Below are positions 1 through 6,407 of a stretch of DNA of 11,341 nt, one piece after another; position 1 is the first letter of the stretch, and each line of letters opens with the position of its first letter. The notes beneath the pieces are model-generated. The model worked only from the letters and a program-made list of their open reading frames with translations. It was not told the origin of the DNA and made no database searches. The DNA comes from UBA9845 sp051889975 (GTDB lineage Bacteria > Bacillota > Clostridia > Christensenellales > UBA1242): the NCBI GenBank assembly GCA_051889975.1, contig JBJFDJ010000021.1:1-11341 (forward strand), written 5' to 3'. The position numbers were made by a program, and so were the translations under genes.

Positions 1-1223
1 TTATTTATCAAAATTTTTGATGCCGAATTGTTATCTAACAAATTATTTTTTTCACAGTGCTTTTTATAGTCAAGTGCTATTTGATAAATTGTCTCACATT
101 CTTGCTTTGAAAAACTGTTTTGTCTTGCCAAAACATATTCATTTAGTGGCATAATATCAGGCTTGTTTGTTAGATTGTAAAAGCCAAAAATCATGCCAAA
201 AATTTCTTTGTAAATTATTTCTTTGCTATATTTTGACAACTTGTTAAAACATATTTGTATTTGGTGATTTGATAGGTTTTTGCTGTATTCATTTATAAAA
301 TAATTTTCATTAACAAAAACTGCGTCTGTGCCAAATTTGTTTTTGTAGATATCTTCAATTAACAAATAATCAACTTTGCTATCTAAAAAATTTATTATGC
401 TTTTAATTTTGTTTGTTGTTTGATTGTCATCATCACTAAAAAAATATATGCCAAATTTGTTTTCTAGCGCCCTTTTGTGATTGCCATCTAAAAACAAAAC
501 ATTGTTTGCTTTGCAATCTAACAAAAACTGCTCCAAGTCTTTTTTATATAGTTCCACTTTTAACTTTGTATCTGTTAAAAGCCCACGATTAAAAGTTGTG
601 TATAAAATTTTGCCACCATAATTTTTGCATGCGCTAAATATTATTTTGTCAATGCAAATATTTGTTTTGCCACTGCCTGCAACGCCTTGCACCAAAACAT
701 TTTTATTGGCTGTTTCAACAATTTCTTTTTGCTCACTGTTTAGTTTTGGCAGGTTTATGCCAGAAAAATTTGAAATTAAATATAACTTGTTAAAGTCTTG
801 CAGATTTACAAGTTTTTTTTCGGTTTTTATGATTGCGTTTATTTGCAAGTGGTTTAACAAATATTCATTAACACGCTGGTCATTTTGCCTGATATCTTTT
901 GTTGAAGTAGCATAATCAAAAAAAATGATGTCGTGTTTGTTTAAGCCGTCATTTATTTGAAAGCCAAATTTAAACAAAAATGCAAATTTTTTGTCTTGCG
1001 TTTCAATTTTAAAACAATTAATTTGGCTTTGGGCAAGTTTTTCATTTTGCAAAATATCTTTTAAGTGCAAACAAATGTTTTCGGCAAATTTAGAAATAAA
1101 AAAATCTACATTGGAAATGTATTTGGTCTGTTTTATAAAGTTTTCTGTCTTGTAAAAAACACTATCGCCTGATAGCATAGTTTTTTTTGTGTCAATTGTA
1201 ACTTGCAAAAAACTATTTTTCAT
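1..1223 (-). CDS. UvrD/Rep-like superfamily 1 helicase, N-terminal 407 codons (3' end beyond left edge)
   Basis: The minus strand is open without a stop from ATG at 1223 to the window edge. The start is supported by a strong ribosome binding site (AAAGGAG, 4 bases before ATG). Residues 1-160 form a domain I do not recognise. Residues 161-220 look like the start of a UvrD-type helicase domain: LNSEQ at 161-165, the Walker A motif GVAGSGKT at 180-187, and a motif Ia-like YTTFNRGLL at 208-216. The tail at about 360-407 (an EY..AR..FS..E.ETIY pattern, then NNLLDNNSAS) resembles what precedes the Walker B DEAQD motif in this family, so motifs II-VI should lie outside the window. The family consists of ATP-driven DNA (sometimes RNA) translocases; the substrate is unknown here. 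It lies 42 bases after the release-factor-like gene, probably in the same transcript. Helicase family is likely; the exact subfamily is not resolved. Confidence 0.85.
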   Translation of the reverse strand, partial: MKNSFLQVTIDTKKTMLSGDSVFYKTENFIKQTKYISNVDFFISKFAENICLHLKDILQNEKLAQSQINCFKIETQDKKFAFLFKFGFQINDGLNKHDIIFFDYATSTKDIRQNDQRVNEYLLNHLQINAIIKTEKKLVNLQDFNKLYLISNFSGINLPKLNSEQKEIVETANKNVLVQGVAGSGKTNICIDKIIFSACKNYGGKILYTTFNRGLLTDTKLKVELYKKDLEQFLLDCKANNVLFLDGNHKRALENKFGIYFFSDDDNQTTNKIKSIINFLDSKVDYLLIEDIYKNKFGTDAVFVNENYFINEYSKNLSNHQIQICFNKLSKYSKEIIYKEIFGMIFGFYNLTNKPDIMPLNEYVLARQNSFSKQECETIYQIALDYKKHCEKNNLLDNNSASKILIN

Positions 1224-1233
1224 ACTTCTCCTT

Positions 1234-1248
1234 TGTAAATTGTTTACA
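1234..1248. repeat. Interrupted palindrome abutting the helicase ribosome binding site
   Basis: TGTAAA-N3-TTTACA is a perfect 6-base inverted repeat with a 3-base centre. On the minus strand its right arm runs straight into the Shine-Dalgarno sequence of the helicase gene (TTTACA followed by AAGGAG). It could be a repressor operator or a small RNA hairpin affecting translation of the helicase; nothing in the sequence decides between these. Confidence 0.4.
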
Positions 1249-1265
1249 TAAAATTTTTTTAAATA

Positions 1266-2240
1266 CTACAAGTCGTTGCCAGATAAAAAATCATCCATAT
1301 TTAATTGCTTGCCGTTGATTTTTGACCCGATTGTTTTGCTTTGATAGTCATAAATTTTTGCAACATAATTTTGATTGATTAACTTAACTTGTTCTCTTTT
1401 TTGCTTTTCGGCATTTTTTGTCTTTTGTTTGTCATAAAAGTCAATAACTTTTTCCTTTAAATTTTGCAATGCTTTTTGTTTGTTTTGAAATTGACTTCGT
1501 TGGTCTTGGCAAACTGATGTTATGCCCGTTTTGATGTGAGTTATTTTTATGCTACTATCTGTTGTGTTTATGTGTTGACCACCTGCGCCACTGCTTCTGG
1601 TTGTTTGGATTTTTAAATCTTGTTCGTCAAATGTTGGCTTGTCAAAATTTAAGTTGTCATACACAAAAACTTTGCAACTGCTGTTTTTATTGCCAAGTTT
1701 TGCAAGATGCAAGCCAATTTCTTTTTGCATAATATTTTTAACATTTAGCCCTGCAACCTCAAACAAAGTGTTTTGGGTGCCACCAAAAATTTCATATTTA
1801 AAATTATGTTTTTCAAAATAGTTTTTATAGCCCAAAACTATATCATTTTTTAAGTCTTTTGCATTTTCGCCATCGCCTAGCACAATTTCAATTAAAGCAT
1901 TTTGCTCATCAGCATTTAAATTATCCAAAAGCAACAAAAGTTGGTTTTTTATGTTGCTTATATCGTTGCTTAAAATTTGCTCTTCTTGCTTAAAAAGCAA
2001 TTCTTCTTGTTTGCTTTCAAAATCAGTTTTTTGGCTTATGTCTTTTAACTGCTTTTCAAGGTCAAGCAAATGTTCATATTTTTTTGCCAAAGGTTCTAAC
2101 TTTGCCAAATCTTTTTGATACTTTAAACAAAGTTTGCTGTCTGTAACAATTTCTTCATAAGTCAATAACTGACAAATGTGCAAATAATCATTGTATATTT
2201 GTTCTAGTTTTGCCAAAGTAATATCATCAAAAAACAGCAT
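1266..2240 (-). CDS. Divergent class I peptide chain release factor-like protein with GGQ motif but no recognisable codon-reading tripeptide
   Basis: 324 residues, versus about 355-360 for RF1. Residues 1-110 are helical and charged, like release factor domain 1. The normally conserved RAGTGG(D/E)EA segment is degenerate (EIVLGDGENAKDL, 118-130). Domain 3 is well kept: RSSGAGGQHINTTDS (215-229) carries the catalytic GGQ at 220-222, and ITHIKTG (233-239) and CQDQRSQ (244-250) follow; the NTTDS form is RF1-like. Between EIGLH (174-178) and VFVY (191-194), where RF1 has HRVQRVPATESKGRIHTS, this protein has only HLAKLGNKNSSC, about 7 residues shorter and without PxT or SPF. A full-length basic C-terminal tail remains. 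Peptidyl-tRNA hydrolysis on the ribosome is therefore plausible, but ordinary stop-codon reading is doubtful; a rescue-type factor or a very divergent RF1 are the alternatives. It has its own good promoter and a GGGGGA ribosome binding site, and ends in TAG. Confidence 0.82.
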   Translation of the reverse strand: MLFFDDITLAKLEQIYNDYLHICQLLTYEEIVTDSKLCLKYQKDLAKLEPLAKKYEHLLDLEKQLKDISQKTDFESKQEELLFKQEEQILSNDISNIKNQLLLLLDNLNADEQNALIEIVLGDGENAKDLKNDIVLGYKNYFEKHNFKYEIFGGTQNTLFEVAGLNVKNIMQKEIGLHLAKLGNKNSSCKVFVYDNLNFDKPTFDEQDLKIQTTRSSGAGGQHINTTDSSIKITHIKTGITSVCQDQRSQFQNKQKALQNLKEKVIDFYDKQKTKNAEKQKREQVKLINQNYVAKIYDYQSKTIGSKINGKQLNMDDFLSGNDL

Positions 2241-2256
2241 AAATCCCCCATAGTTA

Positions 2257-2285
2257 AATATATCACAAAATTTTTATTTATTCAA
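2257..2285 (-). promoter_or_regulatory. Sigma-A-type promoter for the release-factor-like gene
   Basis: On the minus strand, -35 TTGAAT (2285-2280), a 17-base spacer, then -10 TATATT (2262-2257). This matches the housekeeping consensus at 9 of 12 positions with optimal spacing. Transcription should start near 2250, giving a leader of about 10 bases that consists almost entirely of the GGGGGA ribosome binding site. The helicase downstream has no obvious promoter of its own, so it is probably co-transcribed. Confidence 0.6.
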
Positions 2286-2317
2286 ATAAAATGCAAGTTA
2301 TGATTGTTTGTAATATA

Positions 2318-2417
2318 NNNNNNNNNNNNNNNNNNNNNNNNNNNNNNNNNNNNNNNNNNNNNNNNNNNNNNNNNNNNNNNNNNNNNNNNNNNNNNNNNNN
2401 NNNNNNNNNNNNNNNNN
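2318..2417. other. Assembly gap of 100 N
   Basis: Exactly 100 N, a common convention for a gap of unknown length. It removes the 3' end of spoIVA and anything between it and the release-factor promoter. Linkage of the left part (1-2317) with the rest rests on scaffolding only. Any reading frame drawn across it is artificial. Confidence 0.97.
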
Positions 2418-3832
2418 CGCATTTTGTTTTGAGCTTCGCGTGGCATTGCACAAAGTTTGTTAGACAGCCCTTCCTTGACCAAACTGTGAAGTGATTTGCC
2501 AAACATTTCGGTGTCCCAAATGCCTTGTGGGTTGTTTTCAAAGTCACTAAGCAAGTTTTTAACAAGGTCTTCGGACTGTTGTTCTGTGCCAACAATTGGG
2601 CTGACTTCGGTGTTGATGTCAACTCGCATAATATGAAGTGATGGCGCACTTGCTTTAAGTCTAACACCAAATTTGCTACCCTGTTTAACAATTTCTGGGT
2701 CTTCTAACTTCATTTCATCCAAACTTGGAATAACAACACCATAACCTGTTTCGTTGACTTCATCAAGCGCAACTTTAAGTTTGTCATATTCCTTTTTTGC
2801 ATGGCTTAACACTTTTAAGTTTGCAATGAGTTCAAAATCACTTGAAATTTGAACGCCAGTTTCGTCAGTGAGCACACGATAAAACAATTCTGGTTTTGGT
2901 TGAATGTCAATTGAAATGTTGCCTTCGCCAAGCATAACTTTTGTGTCGGTTACTGGTTCAAAATTACTGCTGTTTTCAAACAGAGTTTTGTTTAGTTTAA
3001 AGTCGCCAATTTTTTCCAGTCCATCAGTTCCCTGCTTAACTTCGGTTACAATTTCATTGATGAGTGGATTTGAAAAAGGAAGTGCATCCATCCATCGTGG
3101 CATTTTGATTTGTATCATATTTACAGGGAATTCTTGCAATAACAGATTAAATATTTTGGCAATATCTTCGTCGGTCATTTCCTTTAAATTAATTGCCATA
3201 ACTTTTGAATTGTATTTTTGCTCCAAACTTTCGGCAAGATTTTTTGTTTGTGGGTCGGTTGGCTTTGAACTGTTAAGCAAAATTACAAAAGGTTTTTTGT
3301 ATTCTTTTAACTCTGCAACAACTCGTTCTTCGGCACTGACATAACCAGTGCGGTCAATGTCTGTAAAACTGCCATCTGTTGTAACAAGCACTGCAACATT
3401 GCTATGCTCTGTTATAACTTTTTTTGTGCCAATTTCGGCTGCCATATCAAAAGGCATATCGTCTTCTTGCCAAGGCGTTTTAACATAGCGTGGTTTTTCG
3501 TTTTCGCTGTAACCTTGCGCACCTTCAACAGTGTAACCCACGCAGTCAATAAGTCGCAACTTCATTTTTATGTCGTCAACATCAATTGTAACTGCTTCGT
3601 TGGGAACAAATTTTGGCTCGGTTGTCATAACTGTTTTGCCTTGCGCAGATTGAGGCAATTCGTCAATTGTGCGCTGTTTTGCATAGGCATTTTTTATGTT
3701 TGGCAAAATAAGTTTGTTAACAAAATTTGTTATAAAGGTGCTTTTGCCCGTTCTAACAGGTCCAACAACACCCAAATAGATATCACCACCACTTCTTGTG
3801 GCAATGTCTTTGTATATATTATAGTTTTCCAT
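2418..3832 (-). CDS. spoIVA: Stage IV sporulation protein A, 3' end in assembly gap
   Basis: The first 471 codons are visible. B. subtilis SpoIVA has 492 residues and ends about 21 residues after the equivalent of MPREAQNKM, so the stop most likely lies inside the gap. SpoIVA is the mother-cell ATPase that polymerises on the forespore surface as the coat basement layer and helps anchor the coat. The opening DIATRSGGDIYLGVVG is diagnostic. Walker A is GPVRTGKS at 24-31 with Lys30; Thr70 and Thr71 in MTTEPKF correspond to the sensor threonines; the Walker B-like aspartate is D96 in LIDCVGYTV. The C-terminal region keeps the family sequence (QGSKFGVRLKASAPS and IVGTEQQSEDLV). The start ATG follows GGAGGAG. 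The gene sits downstream of the der-plsY terminator, so it should have its own promoter within 3833-3960; family knowledge predicts sigma-E, but I could not find a convincing site. Confidence 0.97.
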
Positions 3833-3960
3833 AACTCCTCCATTGGTTTTACTTAAATATATTCAAAAACTTTGCCATATAGAACAACGCGCCAACAAAT
3901 TTTAAAAATAGCAAAAAATTATTTGCAAAAAACTTTAATAACATTTTAAATATAAAGCCA

Positions 3961-3989
3961 CAAAAAAATTGCCCAATTAAAGGCAATTT
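3961..3989 (-). terminator. Intrinsic terminator after plsY
   Basis: On the minus strand, AAATTGCC and GGCAATTT form a perfect 8-base stem around an 8-base loop. With the last stem bases included, the right arm continues into a run of seven T before G. It lies about 80 bases after the plsY stop codon and should end the der-plsY transcript and insulate spoIVA. Confidence 0.8.
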
Positions 3990-4022
3990 ATTAAAAATAT
4001 GATTTTTGAAATAATTAAACTT

Positions 4023-4050
4023 GCGTTTGAATGTTTAAAACATTTTACGC
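4023..4050. repeat. Imperfect hairpin downstream of plsY
   Basis: AATGTTT-A-AAACATT (4030-4044) is a perfect palindrome. It is flanked by GCGT (4023-4026) and ACGC (4047-4050), which pair after a small asymmetric internal loop. On the plus strand it is followed by a T-rich tract (TTTTAATTTTTTT), so it could also stop antisense transcription entering plsY from the left. On the minus strand no T run follows. It may be an mRNA 3'-end stabiliser. Confidence 0.35.
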
Positions 4051-4070
4051 TTTTAATTTTTTTGTTGTTA

Positions 4071-4997
4071 CTATTTTTTTTCATCTTGCGAATAAGTTAT
4101 ATTTAAACTTGTTTGAACATATTTTGGCTTGTCGCTTTCTAGTTCACTTGCCATAATTTCGGCATTGCTCTTTTTGAGTTGTTTTTTAATTGATTTATAT
4201 TGCTTTTTAAGAGTTTTCTTTTTTGCCTTAACGCCCTTTTTATATTCGGCTTTAAGTTTTTTAAATTCGGCTTTAAGTTCGCTTTTTTCGTCTTTATATT
4301 CTTGTTTAACTTCTTCCTTTTTTTGAATTGACAATTTTTTCTTAAAACTCTTTTGCAAATTTGCCTTGTTTTCCTTGCCCATTAAAAGCCTTATTATATT
4401 TGACCTGTGAGCAAACCAAATCAAAAAGAAAATTGCAAAGATTAGCAAATTTATGGTTAAGAGTTCGGTCAAAGACAAATTGCCGTTTAAATAATCTGTG
4501 TTAAATTGCCAGCCTTGAATAATTGACATAAATGCAACAATAAAAAGTGAAGCAACAGAACCATAGTCAAAAAACCAAAGATAAACAAAGCCAATTAAAA
4601 AGGCAATTAACAAATACAAGGGGTTTGCGACCATAAACACACCAAGTGCACAAGCAACGCCTTTGCCACCTTTAAATTTATATATAACAGGCCACATATG
4701 ACCAACAATTACAGAAAGCCCTGCAACAAACAAACCTATGCTTTCGTTAAGACCAGTGTATCTAAACAAAAGCAAACCTGTCAAACTTGGAACAACGCCC
4801 TTTAAGACATCCAAAATAAGCGTAAGCGCACCACTTTTGACGCCATATGTTCTTAACATATTCATTGTGCCAGGGTTGCCACTGCCTTTTTTGGTAATAT
4901 CATCTGATTTTGACTTGCTGATTATTCTTGCAAAAGAGATGTTTCCAATAAAATATGAAAACAAGACAAGCAAAACATATTCTAATACTACAATCAA
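4071..4997 (-). CDS. plsY: Acyl-phosphate:glycerol-3-phosphate acyltransferase PlsY with long charged C-terminal tail
   Basis: An integral membrane enzyme that transfers an acyl chain from acyl-phosphate to glycerol-3-phosphate, giving lysophosphatidic acid, the first step of phospholipid synthesis. All three PlsY motifs are visible: GSGNPGTMNMLRTYG (38-52), GHMWPVIYKFKGGKGVA (99-115, with the GGKG phosphate loop) and HRSNIIRLL (197-205). Hydrophobic segments lie near 4-22, 55-77, 86-103, 115-143, 147-162 and 179-196. The family usually ends just after motif 3 (about 200 residues). This protein has 308 residues: 209-308 is a Lys/Glu-rich, probably coiled-coil, cytoplasmic tail. The start is TTG, 7 bases after AAGGAG; no ATG fits better. 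It begins 11 bases after der, whose stop codon overlaps the plsY ribosome binding site, so the two are co-transcribed and probably translationally coupled. The stop is TAG. Confidence 0.95.
   Translation of the reverse strand: MIVVLEYVLLVLFSYFIGNISFARIISKSKSDDITKKGSGNPGTMNMLRTYGVKSGALTLILDVLKGVVPSLTGLLLFRYTGLNESIGLFVAGLSVIVGHMWPVIYKFKGGKGVACALGVFMVANPLYLLIAFLIGFVYLWFFDYGSVASLFIVAFMSIIQGWQFNTDYLNGNLSLTELLTINLLIFAIFFLIWFAHRSNIIRLLMGKENKANLQKSFKKKLSIQKKEEVKQEYKDEKSELKAEFKKLKAEYKKGVKAKKKTLKKQYKSIKKQLKKSNAEIMASELESDKPKYVQTSLNITYSQDEKK
4244..4279 (-). repeat. 21-base tandem repeat encoding a duplicated heptad in the PlsY tail
   Basis: The 15-base string ATTCGGCTTTAAGTT occurs at 4244-4258 and again at 4265-4279, a period of 21 bases or seven codons. 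It encodes LKAEFKK-LKAEYKK (residues 241-254). A seven-residue duplication is what coiled-coil growth by slippage would produce. Confidence 0.7.
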
Positions 4998-5008
4998 AAT
5001 ATTTCTCC

Positions 5009-6337
5009 TTAATTAAAATCTTTTTCGTTTTTATCTTTGAAAATAATTCTTATTGGTGTGCCTGTTAGTTTGAGATTTCTTCTCAAACAATTTTCCAAGT
5101 ATCGTTGATAAGAAAAGTGCACAAGTTTGCTGTCATTTGCTTGAATGACAAAAGTTGGTGGATTTGTGCCATTTTGGCTAATAAAGTAAAATTTAACCCT
5201 TTTGCCATATTTTGAAGGTGGCTGAGCAATTGCAACAGCATCTTGGAGTATTTCATTTAATATGCTTGTTGGTGTTTTTCGGCTAGCATTTTCATATGCT
5301 TCTAAACATGCCGGCATAATTTTGTTTAACCTTTGACCAGTCAATGCCGAAGTGTAAACAGGAATGTAATAGTCCATAAACTTTAACTGCTCTTGTAACT
5401 TTTTGTTATATTCATTGATTGTCCAGTCATCTTTTTCAATCTTGTCCCACTTATTTAGCACAATAACACTTGGCTTGCCTTGTTCGTGCACATAACCTGC
5501 AATGCGAATGTCTTGCTCGCTAAAACCTTCGCTTACATCAAACACAACAATTACAACATCTGCCCTTCTAATTGCTTCTATGCTTCGCAAAACCGAATAA
5601 CTTTCAACGCTTTCCATTTCTATACTGCGTTTGCGACGCATACCTGCTGTGTCGATGAGCACACATTTTTTGCCATCATACATAAATGGTGTGTCAATGG
5701 CATCTCTTGTTGTGCCAGCAACATTGCTAACAACAACTCGCTCTTCGCCAAGCAGTTTGTTTGTTATACTGCTTTTGCCGGCGTTTGGTCTGCCAACAAT
5801 TGCAATTTTTATGCTGTCATCGTCTTCTGCTTCGTCATCAAGTTGAGCAAAATAGCTTACAACCTTGTCCAAAAGGTCGCCGATGCCCTGACTGTGCTCG
5901 CTTGATATTGCAAAAGGCTCGCCTAGTCCCAAGCCATAAAAATCATACAAATTGTCAATTTGATTGTTGTCGCATTTGTTAACAGCCAAAACTATTGGCT
6001 TTTGAATTTTTCTTAACAAGCCAACAACTTCATTATCTGCTTCGGTTAGGCCATCTTGTCCATCAACAAGCATAATGATAACATCTGCAAGTTCCATTGC
6101 AATTTTTGCTTGATTTATGATGTTTTTGCCCACTTCAGTTTTTTCATGCACATCAATGCCACCAGTGTCAACAAGCAAAAACTTGTGATTTAGCCATTCT
6201 GCTTCGGCATAAATACGGTCTCTGGTAACACCCGGTTCGTCTTTAACAATGCTTATGCGTTTACCCACAACCTTGTTAAAAAAAGTGCTTTTGCCAACAT
6301 TTGGCCTACCAACAATTGCAACGACAGGTCTTTTCAT
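5009..6337 (-). CDS. der: Ribosome-associated double GTPase Der (EngA)
   Basis: An essential GTPase for late assembly of the 50S ribosomal subunit. Numbering from ATG at 6337 (442 residues), the first G domain has GRPNVGKS (10-17), DTGG (57-60) and NKCD (120-123). An acidic linker at about 166-175 leads to the second G domain with GRPNAGKS (182-189), DTAG (229-232) and NKWD (295-298). A C-terminal KH-like domain (about 353-436) follows. Length and domain order are normal and no key residue is missing. An upstream in-frame GTG at 6343 overlaps the AAAGGAG ribosome binding site, so ATG at 6337, 5 bases after AGGAG, is the better start. Probable own promoter at 6363-6391; plsY follows 11 bases downstream. 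Confidence 0.98.
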   Translation of the reverse strand: MKRPVVAIVGRPNVGKSTFFNKVVGKRISIVKDEPGVTRDRIYAEAEWLNHKFLLVDTGGIDVHEKTEVGKNIINQAKIAMELADVIIMLVDGQDGLTEADNEVVGLLRKIQKPIVLAVNKCDNNQIDNLYDFYGLGLGEPFAISSEHSQGIGDLLDKVVSYFAQLDDEAEDDDSIKIAIVGRPNAGKSSITNKLLGEERVVVSNVAGTTRDAIDTPFMYDGKKCVLIDTAGMRRKRSIEMESVESYSVLRSIEAIRRADVVIVVFDVSEGFSEQDIRIAGYVHEQGKPSVIVLNKWDKIEKDDWTINEYNKKLQEQLKFMDYYIPVYTSALTGQRLNKIMPACLEAYENASRKTPTSILNEILQDAVAIAQPPSKYGKRVKFYFISQNGTNPPTFVIQANDSKLVHFSYQRYLENCLRRNLKLTGTPIRIIFKDKNEKDFN

Positions 6338-6346
6338 ACTCACTCC

Positions 6347-6360
6347 TTTGTTCTAACAAA
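6347..6360. repeat. Short inverted repeat next to the der ribosome binding site
   Basis: TTTGTT-AG-AACAAA on the minus strand, perfect 6-base arms with a 2-base centre, running into GGAG of the der Shine-Dalgarno. The centre is too short for a stable RNA loop, so if functional it is more likely a protein-binding site near the predicted transcription start. Confidence 0.3.
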
Positions 6361-6362
6361 AG

Positions 6363-6391
6363 AGTTTAACACAAATTTAAAAAATTAGCAA
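6363..6391 (-). promoter_or_regulatory. Candidate sigma-A promoter for der-plsY
   Basis: In the 70-base gap between feoB and der: -35 TTGCTA (6391-6386), a 17-base spacer ending in TGT (an extended -10 element), then -10 TAAACT (6368-6363). Eight of 12 consensus positions match. Transcription would start near 6356, about 19 bases before the der ATG. No terminator is seen between feoB and der, so read-through from feoAB is also possible. Confidence 0.45.
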
Positions 6392-6407
6392 TTATATACA
6401 ACAAAAT

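Larger units (their letters stand above)
3833..4070. other. Intergenic region between plsY and spoIVA
   Basis: 238 very AT-rich bases. On the minus strand it holds, in order, an imperfect hairpin (4023-4050), an intrinsic terminator (3961-3989) and about 125 bases that must contain the spoIVA promoter. No reading frame here looks real. The gpsA gene that often lies between plsY and spoIVA in clostridia is absent. Confidence 0.6.

Noticed and set aside
625..915. Plus-strand open frame of 96 codons
   Set aside because: It lies antisense inside the long helicase frame, has no ribosome binding site and shows no family features. Other plus-strand frames inside der, feoB, plsY and spoIVA were rejected for the same reason.
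2282..2417. Reading frames continuing spoIVA, or a second gene, through the run of N
   Set aside because: Codons made of N carry no information. The residues beyond the gap do not match the SpoIVA C-terminus, and the apparent stop falls inside the promoter of the next gene.
3833..3960. Sigma-E or sigma-A promoter for spoIVA
   Set aside because: No ATA-N16-CATACANT match was found. TTGCAA-N18-TAAAAT exists on the minus strand but is weak and expected by chance in DNA this rich in A and T.
4023..4066. Plus-strand intrinsic terminator
   Set aside because: A hairpin followed by T-rich sequence is present on the plus strand, but no plus-strand gene precedes it; listed only as a hairpin.
6335..6343. 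GTG at 6343 as the start of der
   Set aside because: The GTG is part of the AAAGGAG ribosome binding site. ATG at 6337 has correct spacing and matches the usual Der N-terminus.
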